Below, piece after piece: positions 14,257-25,779 of a stretch of 64,000 nucleotides of DNA; the stretch's first letter is position 1; each line of letters opens with the position of its first letter. The position numbers were made by a program, and so were the translations under genes. The notes under the pieces were generated by a model. It was not told where the DNA came from and searched no databases. It saw nothing but the letters and a program-made list of their open reading frames with translations. The DNA comes from Leptobrachium leishanense. Its lineage: Eukaryota; Chordata; Amphibia; Anura; Megophryidae. The DNA lies in assembly GCA_009667805.1 (NCBI GenBank), contig CM019064.1:77994400-78058399 (forward strand), in the 5' to 3' direction.

Positions 14257-15102
14257 AAATCAGGGTTCGGTTACCTTTCCTGGCCATTCGGCTATCCAGA
14301 GAGCAGGCAATTCACCAAATCCTGGCGAATTGCCTGCACATACGGTGCCTGTTCAGTGCCTGTTCGAGGGCAGTGAAATCCCCATAAAAAAGCACTGCTT
14401 CGGCTATTCAGAGAACACAAACCAGCAGTGAAAGGTTCCACTAATGCCCTGCCATTCGGTGGTTTAATTCGGCAAATTTATTCAGGAGAATCCCATAGAC
14501 TTCAATGTTAAAAATATTCCGGTTTTAATTCAATATCTAATAAACCGTTCATTATAAAATTCTGCAGTAAAGAGTCTCTTTATTTATAGATTTTTTTTAT
14601 GATATTTCAAGCATTTTTCTGTTTGTTTTTTTTTAAAAGTCCGATTTTTTTTTATTTTTTTTAAGTTTACTTATTTTTTCTGTCACAGCCCTTTTTATTA
14701 TCATTCCCTGGACCTCATATGTAAATTTCAGACATTTTCGCTCAGTAGTTTCTTTGCAAACAGCGTTTCATTTTCTCAGATTCATACAAACTATTTTGCT
14801 AATTTATTCACCTCCCTCGTCTGCAGTCTCAGCTGCTTCGGCTGTGTTCGGCTCCTGCTCGGGCTTGGTTTTCGGCAGGTTAATCCAGATGTTTTTGTGA
14901 CTTTTCGGCGTGCATTCGCTGGGTTTTGCGGTTAGTTTTCGTCAGGTTTGCGGCAGCTTTTCCCTGCAATTCGGGGACCCTGTGGTGTTTGCTGAATACA
15001 CCGCAGGGTCACCGAAATGGGATCGGCAAAAGGAACCGAATTGAAGAGAACGAAAAGTCACCGAACGTGCAGTGACTTTTCGAATCTCTTTGAATAACCC
15101 TG
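14257..15102 (+). mobile_element. MITE family B, left end truncated
   Basis: Begins inside the family's left hairpin (GCTGAAAATCAGGGTTCGG) and continues through the complete core to the right terminus TCTCTTTGAATAACCCTG. A subterminal hairpin (GTCACCGAACGTGCAGTGAC) precedes the right end. Confidence 0.85.
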
Positions 15103-15103
15103 A

Positions 15104-15360
15104 TAGTCTTAGATTAGAGGGGCAAAGGTTTAAAAGTAACATCAGAAAGCATTATTTTACTGAGAGGGTGGTGGATACATGGAACAGCCTTCCAGTAGAA
15201 GTGGTAGAGGCCAAAACAGTAATTGAATTTAAGCAAGCATGGGATAGGCATAAGGCTAGCCTAAACAAAAGATAAATCCAGGTAAAGTATCCATGTAATT
15301 GGGCAGACTAGATGGGCCGAAAGGTTCTTATCTGCCGACATTTTTCTATGTTTCTATAGT
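15104..15360 (+). mobile_element. CR1-type LINE 3' end
   Basis: Translates as SLRLEGQRFKSNIRKHYF, then VVDTWNSLPVEVVEAKTV and a stop after LNKR at 15275, followed by the CR1 3' UTR (GGGCAGACTAGATGGGCC) and the TTTCTATGTTTCTAT tail. The same 3' end occurs at 19283-19862, 41227-41527 and 54157-55084. Confidence 0.88.
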
Positions 15361-15547
15361 AGCTTGCCAACATTATTTAAACAGATTCTTATCAGTAGGA
15401 GTACGATTATCTGTCTTGTAGACTTGGCAGCTACAAACAATTGAATGGTCACAGCAAAGCCATGATGGTTACAAATTGGTAATGGACAAATAATGCTCCC
15501 AAATCCAAGTGGGCCGTTATGATTAATGAGTGACATTTTGATGCTCT

Positions 15548-15905
15548 CCTGTTCGCCGCACTTCAGAGAGTTTGATTCGCCGACCCTATGGTGAATTCAG
15601 CATACACTACAGGGTCCCCAAAGTGCGGCAAATCGACCCACCGAATGCATCCAAAAACTCACCGAGTTGATCCAAAAAAAAGCCGACCTACCGAACAGCC
15701 GCCAGAAAAAGCCGACAAGCCACCGAACAAGGTTAAAAAAAAACACAATTTTTAAAAGCCATTTTTAAAAAAAAAATAAAAAATACTGCATGAAAATGCC
15801 TGGGAATAATATATAAAGTCCTATGAATAATAATAAAAAGGTCTATTACAGAAAAAAAAATCGCCATTTTTAAAAAGTCTGAAAAAAAAGATTTATAGCA
15901 GTAGG
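15548..15905 (-). mobile_element. MITE family B fragment, inverted
   Basis: Reverse-complement family B: GGTGAATTCAGCATACAC, CAGGGTCCCCAAAGTGCGG, ATGAAAATGCCTGGGAATAA, ATAAAAAGGTCTATTACAG. Terminal repeats are not seen. Confidence 0.7.
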
Positions 15906-16119
15906 TGAAAGACTGAACTCGATGGACGCACGTTTTTTTCCAGACTATGTAATATTAGATCCTATATGAAACTTGTTATTCTAAGGAGGACAAAAATAAC
16001 ATTCTGATCCGTTCTCCATACTCGTCAATGTTTCTTGTTAAGATTGTGATTGCAAATTTTTCGTTTCCCAGCTCATTAATGACCTTTAAAATATGTGTGT
16101 AAAATGTATTTTATCTATT

Positions 16120-16235
16120 TGAGCAGGGTCCTCGCTCCTACTGGTCTGTGTGTTTAACGTCTATCTATATTTATTGTTCTGCTTCCCATTGTACAGCGCT
16201 ACGGAACTTGTTAGTGCTTTATAAAAACGTGTAAC
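16120..16235 (+). mobile_element. L2-type LINE 3' UTR fragment
   Basis: TTTGAGCAGGGTCCTCGCTC followed by CATTGTACAGCGCTACGGAA, the order seen in vertebrate L2-type 3' UTRs. It contains no coding sequence. Confidence 0.6.
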
Positions 16236-16448
16236 TGTTTATTTTAAAAGAAGACAATTAAATGTTAGATATTGTGCCACCTGCTGGCCAAGTTCAGATC
16301 TGACAACCTCTCATATTTTCAACATTTCCTGGTGATGCATCAATAAACAAATAACAAGTATCTGAATTATAAATGGTAAGATCGAGAGGTGTGGAGCCAG
16401 ATAAAAATAAATGTTTCTTTTTTTTCTTTGGTATCTCTCGGATAACAG

Positions 16449-16882
16449 GTAACGTGGCCTGGATGCATGTACTCGCAGCACGGCAGCTGCAGTTGAAACC
16501 TGAGTTAATGGAAGGCCAAGTGTATTATGCCTATGATGACACGCCATTGAGACAACAACACAATTTGCTTTTTGATCTATACAAAGATGTTGATCCAGGC
16601 ATTCAGCTGGGTTCACGTATCCCTTATTGGAAGATATGGCTGATCGTCAATGTTTATAACTTTATAGCATTTCTATTGAGCCCTTTTTGGTCAATAAAAA
16701 AATTTCTGACCACGAGCATTTTGAATTACATGGTCACGACATTTTCCTACGAAACTGACAAGGCTTTCAGACACTTTGGTTACCAACCCAAATACAGCTG
16801 GCCCGAGGCGAAGCTCAGAACTTGTAAATGGTTGAAATGTGCTAGTGATTCGTCAAAAGAAGACCAAAATGTCAAAAATTAA
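16449..16882 (+). CDS. hsd3b7: HSD3B7-like copy A, last coding exon with stop
   Basis: Encodes the C-terminal 144 residues of a 3-beta-HSD: GNVAWMHVLAARQLQ, GQVYYAYDDTP, a hydrophobic membrane-anchor segment (WKIWLIVNVYNFIAFLLSPF), then TFSYETDKAFRHFGYQPKYS and a terminal TAA at 16880-16882. The first two bases complete the glycine codon begun in exon 5. The acceptor has a long T-rich tract ending ATAACAG. VGNVAWMH and the HFGY.P.(Y/F)SW block are hallmarks of HSD3B7/3-beta-HSD C-termini. The frame is intact, so copy A is likely a real gene. The reaction is oxidation of a 3-beta-hydroxy-delta-5 steroid with isomerisation; the exact substrate is inferred from the family. Confidence 0.93.
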
Positions 16883-16966
16883 AGAGAAGATTGGGGTCCA
16901 CAGCTGCTCCATAATATTGTGCCTATTCAATGTCCTTGTTAATATCCTTTACAATTACTAGAAATG

Positions 16967-16972
16967 ATTAAA
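16967..16972 (+). promoter_or_regulatory. candidate polyadenylation signal ATTAAA
   Basis: ATTAAA lies 85 bp after the copy A stop codon. It is the first canonical or near-canonical hexamer downstream. No transcript data support it. Confidence 0.4.
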
Positions 16973-17329
16973 TATTATTTTAGGGTTATTGATTTTCCTA
17001 AGTGTATTTTTTCCCATCAAATACTTTCCTCTTTAGTTTTTCGATCTGTCAGAATCAATGTTTTCCACTTTTTTTGCCACTTGGGCACTATAACACAATC
17101 TACAAATTCAACAAAAATTTGTTTCTGATATCATGGAGGAAACTATTTAGAGCTTGAAAATAAGAGTTGTGGTAACATTGTGAGACTCCTAGTGACTTTT
17201 TGTCTCAAAGACTAATACCATGCTCCTTTCAGATTGATAGGTGGCAGTCTGTCAGCCCTATCAAGCTATTCATTGGCTAAAATCTATGAACCGTTTGCTT
17301 ATGTCAACATAATTCAGTTCTATCAATCT

Positions 17330-17640
17330 AGTTTCAATGTCTCACACAGCGACTGGCGCAGGAAGAAGACAGCAGACAAGAAGGTAGCGGAGGAGCGGTG
17401 AGTATGGTGCTGCCTGTCTCAGTCCAGCCTCGGACCCAGCCAAACCCCAGCAGGGCCCAGACCCCAGGCACACACCAGGCCCCAGACAAGGCCCAGACCC
17501 AAGACTCAGGGCCCAGACCCAGGGCCAAAGACCCAGGACCCAAGGGCCAGGGCCCAGACCCAAGACCTAGGGGCCCAGACACAGGGACCAGACACAGGGC
17601 CAAGACCCAGGGCCCAAGATCCAAGCAGATCAGCTAAAAG
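17330..17640. repeat. degenerate CCCAGAC tandem repeat
   Basis: GGGCCCAGACCCA-like units of about 12-18 bp recur from about 17440 to 17630, preceded by a purine-rich segment. The repeat opens spurious Pro/Gln/Thr-rich frames. Confidence 0.75.
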
Positions 17641-18330
17641 TAGTTGGATCTGTATGTGCGTTATAATTAATCAAAATTTATTGATTTAAAAAATTTGATT
17701 AATCGAACACGAAAATTTTAATCAGTACCAGCCCTATTTGTCTTCAATATCCTGCCAGAATAAATGTCAACATTCAAAATATTATAATATAAATTATAAT
17801 AATTTTTACGCCCCATATCTTCTCTCTGATTTCAAGTAAAGTCCTAGCAATATGAAACATGGATTCTTCCATCCTCCATTATACTACTGCTTTATAATTG
17901 ATCCTGGGCTGCACTTCTATCACATGTTATTCCGAGGGAAACTAGTAGTCCTTGTCTTCAGAAAATAACAGCTACCCTATTAGAGGCATGCTAATTGACC
18001 CAGAAGGCCAAGAGCTCTTTCTTGTGATAATCATTGGAGGACACTATACTCCTGTCTCTCGTTCCACTTGTCTCTCGTTCAATGGCTTCATTATCCTAAT
18101 ATGTTTCTGATGTTATTTTAATGTTTGATAACCTCACAACACCTCAGGATACAAATGTTCTAAATCATGGAATACAAGGAAAAAATGGTACTAGGATACA
18201 TACTCTGCATTTGTGAAGAAGAAGACTGGAATTTACATAAACTTTAGATATCCCCGCTGGATCTTCATATCACCGCAAAGAACAAAAATAAGTTTATAAC
18301 AGCATAGAGAATGGAGAATGAGCAGTGGCA
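17641..18330. other. intergenic, no gene recognised
   Basis: AT-rich sequence downstream of copy A. No element ends, arrays or credible frames were found. Confidence 0.6.
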
Positions 18331-18478
18331 TAAGTGGCCAGCCCTGCGGTGAACTCCGCTCAGGTCTCACAAGGTTTTAACTTGATGGCGCCATTACAAA
18401 GAAGACATTGCAATATGCAAATCAAACTGCTATCAACAAAAGGATGGCTAGAACTGTATGCCAAGGAAGTCTCCACTG

Positions 18479-18880
18479 CACAAGGTATACAACAACCCCC
18501 AGTGATCATTTCAGCCCTGTAAAGCCTCGTCAGGAAGGTACAGCTGATACCTTTGGAGGTACATAGTGTAAGAGGGTGACGCGCCTATTCCCCACTGGGG
18601 TGACTGCAACCACCAGATGTATTCAGCCAAGCAACATGTATAAAACATAACAAGAAAGGGTGTCATCTGTGCTTATTCCTATAACACCGTGTGAAACAAA
18701 ACACAATTAGAAGCTTTGGTTTACTCGAATGGCCATTGGAGTGTTAGCTCACCTGCCAACCCTCAAGGCACCTCTAGTGAAGGTGAGTCTAAACCAATGA
18801 AACCACAGGCTGCTTTGCAGCGAACTCCAAATGTTCATGCTGGTTTTCAGTCATGAGGAAGACTGGCGGGCTTTCATTTA
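18479..18880 (+). repeat. unassigned dispersed repeat, copy 2
   Basis: CAGTGATCATTTCAGCCCTG, CCTCGTCAGGAAGGTACAGC and TGATACC follow the same order as at 10380-10590. No terminal repeats seen. Confidence 0.55.
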
Positions 18881-18916
18881 CACACTCCCAGAAACAAGTC
18901 CACCATTGGATCAAAA

Positions 18917-19009
18917 AACAAAGTCACAGAACGGAATATGCTGCAAAGGTGACCTGGCTGGAGATACAATCTCCATCTTTGCAGCATATTCCGTTCTGTG
19001 ATTTTGTTG
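18917..19009. repeat. 25-bp perfect inverted repeat, extending to about 33 bp
   Basis: TCACAGAACGGAATATGCTG-type arm at 18924-18948 is the exact reverse complement of 18977-19001, and pairing continues outward (AACAAA/TTTGTT) with one mismatch. The 28-base loop contains a second small stem GGAGA/TCTCC. Probably a foldback MITE remnant. Confidence 0.85.
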
Positions 19010-19282
19010 AAAAAATATTATAATTCCATTTATAACATTCATCTGAAACACGGAATGCATTGTTAACACTTAATTATGGGATTGGAATGCATTTTTGCAT
19101 TTAGATTACTATCCTGTCATAGCTAAAAGTATATTAAAATATTAATTACAATGTCCCATATTTCATTCTTTCATGTATCCATTACAAAAATATTGTTGGA
19201 ATGAAAACTTTTAAACTATTTCAGAGTCTGCATTATCCACACACATACAGAACTGGCCTTTGCATTAGAAAGTCATTTGGAT

Positions 19283-19862
19283 AGAACATAGAACATAGAA
19301 AAATGTCGCAGATAAGAACCTTTCGGCCCATCTAGTCTGCCCAATTACATGGATACTTTACCTGGATGTTATCTTTTGTTTAGGATAGCCTTATGCCTAT
19401 CCCATGCTTGCTTAAAATCCACTTACTGTTTTGGCCTCTACCACTTCTACTGGAAGACTGTTCCATGTATCCACCACCCTCTCAGTAAATAATGCTTCCT
19501 GATGTTACTTTTAAACCTTTGCCCTCTAATCTAAGACTATGTCCTCTTGTTTTGCTATTTTGTTTCCTTTTAAATATACTCCCTTCCTCTACCTTGTGGA
19601 TTCCCTTTACGTATTTAAATGTTTCTATCATATCTCCTCTGTCTCGTCTTTTTTCCAAGCTGTACATGTTAAGATCATTAAGCCTTTCCTGGTAACATTT
19701 CTCCTTCAAGCCGTACACCATTTTAGTAGCCCTTCTCTGAACTCTCTCTAAGAGGTCTATATCCTTCTGGAGATACGGTCTCCAGTACTGCACACAGTAC
19801 TCCAAGTGAGGTCTCACCAGTGCTCTGTACAGTGGCATGAGCACTTCCCTTTTCCTACTGTA
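19283..19862 (-). mobile_element. CR1-type LINE, 5'-truncated
   Basis: Minus-strand translation contains LMPLYRALVRPHLEYCVQYW and LERVQRRATKMVYGL, diagnostic of CR1. The frame shifts near the C-terminus, where AAATAATGC has lost a base relative to 54157-55084. The 3' tail (TTCTATGTTCTATG on the minus strand) is at the left. Confidence 0.92.
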
Positions 19863-20429
19863 ACAAACAGTAATGGCAATAACAAATAATCTGATTATGG
19901 GTAATTCACGTGATAATAACGAGGAATATTAGTAATGCGGCTTTCAATAAAAGTACAAAAATACAGAATGTCAAAATAATATATATGGTGGAATAATGCC
20001 TCCATACAGATTGTACAGGCACATCACACATCTGTACTATACTGGGGTTTTAGCCATTCTAACTTTTACTTGTACAATATTGAGTGACCCTAGAGCTTCC
20101 CTTCCATTCTATCCACTGATGGGCTGTTATAACACAGTAATAAAGCTTGTTGAAATTTATTTATAGACTCTTCCTTGTAGCTTCTTTATCAGTACACGGT
20201 TATCAAATTGAGATCCAATGGAAAATTGTGTTTCTCCCTCAGAAAGTACATAAGTGATGAGTCGGGCTGCGTTCCATTTTTCAATGTTTTTCCATGGGAA
20301 AACCATCCTAAAGGAACACTCTATAAAAAATTTACCCATCCCCTATCTCTTATTATCTCCTTAAATAATTGGGCAGATGCTGCATTCACACAATTATTTT
20401 TTTCAATCTATGCTTTAGTTTAGCTTAAA
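19863..20429. other. intergenic, no gene recognised
   Basis: AT-rich; no element recognised. A short family A terminus (CATTCTCTCTGAATAACCCTG, ending at about 20484) follows, without a matching left end. Confidence 0.55.
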
Positions 20430-20770
20430 TACTCACCTTTCTCCCTCGAGGGAGGGTGGGAACATTCTCTCTGAATAACCCTGTATAAATGGCAATTACG
20501 GTAAACGAAGGAAATCCAGTGAAGGAAAATTCAGCAATGGCAGGTGAAGCTCCTGCAAACAACTCTGAACAACAGTAACTCTGATATTTTTCCATAAAAT
20601 AAGTAAACTGTGGCCACTTTCCATTCAGAGTTGTTCTGCCATTGTTTGCAACACCAGTGAAAATACCGCCACAATTTTAGAGCGGTGATCTTCATTGCAC
20701 TTAGATACAACACTGAAAACAACTTTATTGACAACTTTGACTGAAACACCAGGGAAACTATGATGAAATC

Positions 20771-21597
20771 GGGTTTGGGTCGAAATCCCTACAGCCAGGC
20801 TCCCTAATGCCAAAATCCCGATGGCCAACTTCCCTACACAGACAACTCCCCGACGGCCAACTTCCCTAAACGGCCAACTTCCCTACACAGAGAACTCCCT
20901 GACGGCCACCTTTCAGACATCCAAAATCCCAGCGGCTAACCCGAACTCTACTCCCTAACCCCCCTAAACCTAGCCCTAACCCCCTAAATCTAACCCTAAC
21001 CCCCCTAAACCTAGCCCTAACCCTAACCCCCTAAATCTAGCCCTAACCCCCTAAATCTAGCCCTAACCCTAACCCCCTAAATCTATCCCTGACCCTAACC
21101 CCTCTAAATCTAGCCCCCTAAATCTAGCCCTAACCCCCCTAAATCTAGCCTTAACCCTAACCCCCTAAATCTAGCCCTAACCCCCTAAATCTAACCCTAA
21201 CCCCCTAAATCTAGCCTTAACCCTCCAAAATCTAACCCTAATCCCCCTAAATCTAGCCCTAATCCCCCTATATCTAGCCCTAACCCCCTAAACCTAGCCC
21301 TAACCCTAACCCCCTAAACCTGGCCCTAACTCTAACCCCCCCTAAACCTAGCCCTAGCCCTAACCCTAAACCCCATAACCTATCCCTAACCCCCTAAACC
21401 TAGCCCTAACCCCACTAAACCTAGCCATAACCCCCCCTAAACCTAGGGTTAGGGTGTTAGTATTAGGGTTAGCCGCTGAGATTTTGAATGTCTGGAAGTG
21501 TAGGGAAGTTGGGATGTCCGGCAGTTGTCCTGTCTGGAAGTTGGCTGTCGGGATGTTGGCATTAGGGAAGCTGGCTGTAGGGATTTTGTCCGGCACC
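20771..21597. mobile_element. foldback DNA element with telomere-like core
   Basis: Flanked by a perfect 10-bp direct repeat TGATGAAATC (20761-20770 and 21598-21607). The ends are inverted: AAATCCCTACAGCCAGGCTC on the left, inverted GAGCCTGGC-type match AGGGAAGCTGGCTGTAGGGA on the right. Arms of about 150 bp repeat CGGCCAACTTCCCTA modules and meet a CCCTAA-rich interior. A 9-10 bp duplication and GG-start recall Mutator-like elements, but this class is only inferred. Confidence 0.75.
20938..21462. repeat. telomere-like CCCTAA/CCCCCTAAATCTAG array
   Basis: Tandem units of roughly 20 bp combine CCCTAAC with CCCCTAAAYCTAG, interspersed with short (CCCTAA)2 runs. Orientation flips near 21446, where GGGTTAGGG appears. 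It forms the interior of the foldback element. Confidence 0.9.
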
Positions 21598-21939
21598 TGA
21601 TGAAATCTACGCAAAATAACTTAGGCTGAAACTACGTGGGAAACCCCATAGCTACCTAATGAAATAATGTATTCCCATTCCCATGCTTTATTCGCCACTA
21701 TTCGTTTAAGATTTATAAAGCAAATGTTTGCCACGCGACTGGAAAAACCATGAACAAACGCTAAGGGGTAAAAGTACACATTCCAGTTACTTTAGAAGAG
21801 GGAGTAAATAGCGTTTCTGTTATTGTGCAGAGACTCGTGTCCTGGTCAGGTGAGCTTTCTATCCAGATACTCATGCATATCTCCTGTTGGATTTTTTTAA
21901 GTATTAATAAGATACTCAAAATCTTGAATTATATAACTA

Positions 21940-22295
21940 CAAGTCGGGCACCCCTTATCCAGAATTCTGATTGCCAGAAGACTCCGAAGTCTGGAATTTA
22001 CGGTCCCTTCCGAATTTCAATCCTACTTACCTCCCTGAACCTCCAGATGGGTCCTGCTGCTTGCCGACATTCCCCCAGTGGTTGCAGCACTATGAGGAGC
22101 ACACTGAGAGTCTGTGCAGCTCCATTGTGTGACATGCAACATGTCTTCTGGCTCTGGACAGCATCGCCCATCATGTGTACGTTCTGCAGCTGCAGCAGGA
22201 GATATATCGTGGCTGCCCTACCGTATCCCCCTTCCCCTCGAACTCTGGATTCTCTCGAAATCTGGAAGAATCTGAAGTAAGGGGTGCTCAACTTG
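21940..22295. mobile_element. pogo/Tigger-like MITE candidate
   Basis: CAAGTCGGGCACCCCTTATC at the left; the right end inverted reads CAAGTTGAGCACCCCTTACT. TA precedes the left end, but CA follows the right end, so the TA duplication is not confirmed. Such GCACCCCTTA termini resemble Tigger-group elements. Non-coding. Confidence 0.55.
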
Positions 22296-22708
22296 CAAAC
22301 TGAAATTAGTAACATTGCTTTGTCGTTACAGCAACAGACATAAATGTGTCTGTCATTATATTCTAATATCAATGCTTGAATACTTTGTGCTCAGGGTCCC
22401 ACAGTGTAGGGGCTTAGTGAATTCTGCCTTCTACTTATAATGGAGTGTTTGTGATACAATTCTATTGAATATGTGTCCTTTTATCGGAATTGCTTAAATA
22501 ATGAAAAATGTCAACTACTTATTACAAGGAGGCTGTTGAGTCGTAGGATTCCAATGATTTCAATAGTTAATGTGTTATAAGTAAGGCAATAAATGTTAGT
22601 TTGTCATTAAATTTAATGCCAGAGTTAAATGTTCTCCACACCCATCTGGGTATCTGGCATTAGTGTGATACACCTGTGTCTAAGAACGATTCGAAAGCTG
22701 ATGATTTA

Positions 22709-23177
22709 GGCTAATGTCAGATGAACGCAGACAGAGCGCACTCTGCGTGTGTGCATAACAGACAGACGTACTGATGGAAGATACTGTAGACACCATACGG
22801 TCCATTTTTTTTGACGGACGTAGAAAAAAAAGGGAACTATGGGAAATAAAATGAATATGAAAAATTATAACAATTTCAAAAGGATATGAAAAGCCATTTT
22901 GTGCGTCATGGTGCTGGACGTCGCAAATGCGCTGCGTCTGACATCTCCTCATTACTCACACAGAACGCTACGCGGAAGTGGTGCACTTTGCGCGTCTGTG
23001 GTAGCGGTTTTACCTTCTTGCCTAACTTGCATCTGTTTGCCACGTGCGTTGTGCGTGCGCAGTTCGGTGCACACGTACTTCGTGTGTGGGTCTCTATTGA
23101 TCATGATTCTATGCTACAACGGACACTAAACTGTGTGGCAACACGGACGTGATAACTGCGTTCGTCTGCCATTGGCC
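22709..23177. mobile_element. PIF/Harbinger-type MITE, 469 bp
   Basis: Ends GGCTAATGTCAGATGAACGC and, inverted, GGCCAATGGCAGACGAACGC, flanked by TTA on both sides (22706-22708 and 23178-23180). A TWA 3-bp duplication with GG-start termini fits PIF/Harbinger. No transposase. Confidence 0.8.
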
Positions 23178-23509
23178 TTATCAGTACAAAAAAACAGAAA
23201 CATTTCCACAGATAAAGTGAGGCTGTGACAGCCAGGTCCGTTGTGTCTGCAATATCCCATAATCCAGTGGTCCCTCTCATGTTTTTGACCTGCATCTCCC
23301 ATCATGCTCAGCTTTTTAGTTTGGCAGAGCGCTCAAGGAAAATGTAGTTCCAAAACATATAAGGGCCAAGGTTGCTTAAAAGCCCTGCCATCATCCAGCT
23401 TCGATGGTGGAGCTGTAAGTTGGCACACCAGCCTGCAAATCAATTTTAGAGAATGGCCACATAATTAGACAGCAAATAATTTTAACGAGCTGGAGTTCAG
23501 TTTCCGACG

Positions 23510-24845
23510 ATTTGCGCATTCGCCAGAGTGATGTAACGCCAGCTGATCTGGCGACCAGCTGGTCGTCACATCACACCCACACATGCAAGGATCGTCAGGA
23601 TAGCCATTTCCGATGCAGCAAGAACGGAGACAAAATCTGATCGTCAGCTGCTGCGTCAAGATCAGTGTGCATGTGCGAGACGCGCCACGCAGGTAGAGGG
23701 GGAGATAAAGACATATATATAGAGAGAGAGAGCAGTGAGGAATATAATGCTCACTAACAGGAGGGGTAATATGTGTAATATACAGAAAGCAGAATATGTG
23801 TGTATACTCCTCATTGCTCTTTGTATATGTCAAAGTCTATATCCCGCCCCTCTCCTTATGTGTGGTGTGTCTCGCACATGCGCACTGAGTGGGAGGCATT
23901 ATCTGAAGATCAGATATTGTCTCTGCCCTTGCTGTATCGGTGATGGCTATTTTTTTTTTTTTTTTAAATTCTTTATTTAAAGCGTCATGTATCCAATAGC
24001 ATATAAAACACAGCAGCTAAAGGAACATAGCATTGAAAGGACACAATAACACTTATTTTATCGATTAGACATCAAAGAATAAACTCACGAAATAAGGGAA
24101 GACCCCCTATTCGAAGAGAAAAGAAAAAAATGAAAAGCACAAATAAATGAAAAAACGAGTCAGAGACAACATATAAAACACAAAAGAAAATAAGGGGATA
24201 AAGGGGAACCTTCCAAACATCAGCTGCAGACATGTCGCGAGGTGGGACCATCGGGGCACCAGCCCGCGTAGGGGCTAAGCAAAACGGCTGGTTTACAAAT
24301 GAAATGAAATCAAATTAAATTAAATTAAGTCAGGGGCATGTGCTGTACTCTTCCCAAAGGGACCATGTTTTAGCAAAAGAGCTAATAGTGTCCCTGACCT
24401 TGGCCGTCAACTCGTCCATAAGACAGGCGTCGACAATCTTCGCCGTCACTACAGTCCACGACGGGAGAATACTCTGGCACCAAGATGCCGCCAAGGCCCG
24501 TCTGACAGCGAGGGCCAGTCTATTAAATAAAAGTTGCTCAGGTCGAGACAGAGCTGACAGGGGGCGAGAGAGGAGGAATGCCCAGGGATCCAGAGGTAGT
24601 TGTCGGTGGAATATTTTCTGAAATTCAGCATGGACTTGAGACCAAAAGCGGCGTACAACCGGGCAGTCCCACCACATATGGATATAGGTGCCCTTTTCCC
24701 CGCAGTCTCGCCAACAGAAATCGCTGGGTGTGACTCCCATATGAGGTGATGGCTATTTTGACAATCTGTGCATGCGCGGGTTTGACGTGGCAACCAGCTG
24801 GTTGCCAGATCAGCCAGCGTTACGCCACTCCGGCGCATGCGCAGA
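23510..24845. mobile_element. foldback element split by a LINE
   Basis: The left arm at about 23510-23700 (GCGCATTCGCCAGAGTG, AACGCCAGCTGATCTGGCG, ACCAGCTGGTCG) is the inverted counterpart of the right arm (GCCAGATCAGCCAGCGTTAC, CTCCGGCGCATGCGC). The right arm is interrupted after GATGGCTAT by the LINE fragment at 23954-24745 and resumes with TTTGACAATC. The outer boundaries and target duplication are uncertain. Confidence 0.7.
23954..24745 (-). mobile_element. L1/Tx1-type LINE 3' end, 5'-truncated
   Basis: Inserted with a 14-bp duplication, GTGATGGCTATTTT (23940-23953 and 24746-24759). A poly(T) run at the left marks the poly(A) end of a minus-strand insertion. The minus-strand frame ending near 24330 reads DFCWRDCGEKGTYIHMWWDC, the cysteine-rich C-terminal motif of L1/Tx1 ORF2, followed by RRFWSQVH. 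Confidence 0.88.
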
Positions 24846-25376
24846 CCGTCGGGGGCATTATGTGGTTGGGAGGTATTATTCGACGGAACACTGGTGTTTA
24901 TTTTTTTGTGCAGAGTAGGTAAGGAAAAGCTACAGAGTTTGTTATGGTTCAGATTTGGTATCAGTCTGACTCTTGAAATACATTTTTATTTTTATCACAC
25001 TTCACTGTTTAGAAAATAAGCCTCTCAGTAATTTTTTCAGGAATAAATGGACATCTATGTAAAGAAAAATGCAGACGAGTTGGGTGGGTCAAGCTTATTA
25101 AACTTGAGTTTGTATCTGCTTTATAGAGTGGTGCAGCATTTGGCAGCAAGGAACCATGAAAGTAATGAAAGCGTTAGAAAAGGAAGCTGTGGGAGATGTA
25201 GTAACTGACTAATGGGATAGGAACTAGGAGATGAATTTGTGTTGTACCTCTGTGGAAGTTGCAGGGCTCGGCAGAAAGTGGGGGTGTGGTATGATTAGGC
25301 ACTGACGTTTAAAAAGCTCTAAAAATAAATAATAAGCTTTCTCAAAATTAAATTAGTTCCAAAAATCAAATCAAAA
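24846..25376. other. intergenic, no gene recognised
   Basis: No exon, terminal repeat or array was found here. Confidence 0.6.
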
Positions 25377-25512
25377 TTGACAGGGCTGCCATCAGAAATC
25401 TTGGGGCCCCTTACTGAAGCTCTGATTGGAGCCCAACCCCTCCCTGCCCAACACAGACATATTGTTATATTTAAAAAATATATATATAACATTACTTATA
25501 CGTGCACATATC

Positions 25513-25515
<3 letters not shown>

Positions 25516-25554
<39 letters not shown>

Positions 25555-25770
25555 ACACGCATACATACATCCTGCACACAGTACACACACACATAGATCG
25601 TGCATCCTGTCCACAGCATACTCATACACATCATACGGGCTGCACACTACCCAGTGCACATACATACGAGCTGCACGCACATCATAGAGGCTGAACACAC
25701 ACAGGATGCACCAACAAAGCATGCTATACAGGCTGCGCACACACACACCATACAGGCTGCGCAATAAAAT
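25516..25770. repeat. (AC)n microsatellite and degenerate CA-rich tandem repeat
   Basis: A run of (AC) at about 25516-25556 is followed by CATCATACRGGCTGCRCACA-type units to 25770. The frames through it are artefacts of the repeat. Confidence 0.85.
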
Positions 25771-25779
25771 GTTCTCTCC

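Noticed and set aside
17334..17637. Pro/Gln-rich and Gly/Leu/Trp-rich frames on both strands
   Set aside because: Low-complexity translation of the CCCAGAC tandem repeat.
20938..21462. Ancient chromosome-fusion telomere
   Set aside because: The tract lies inside inverted arms with a 10-bp duplication, which a mobile element explains better.
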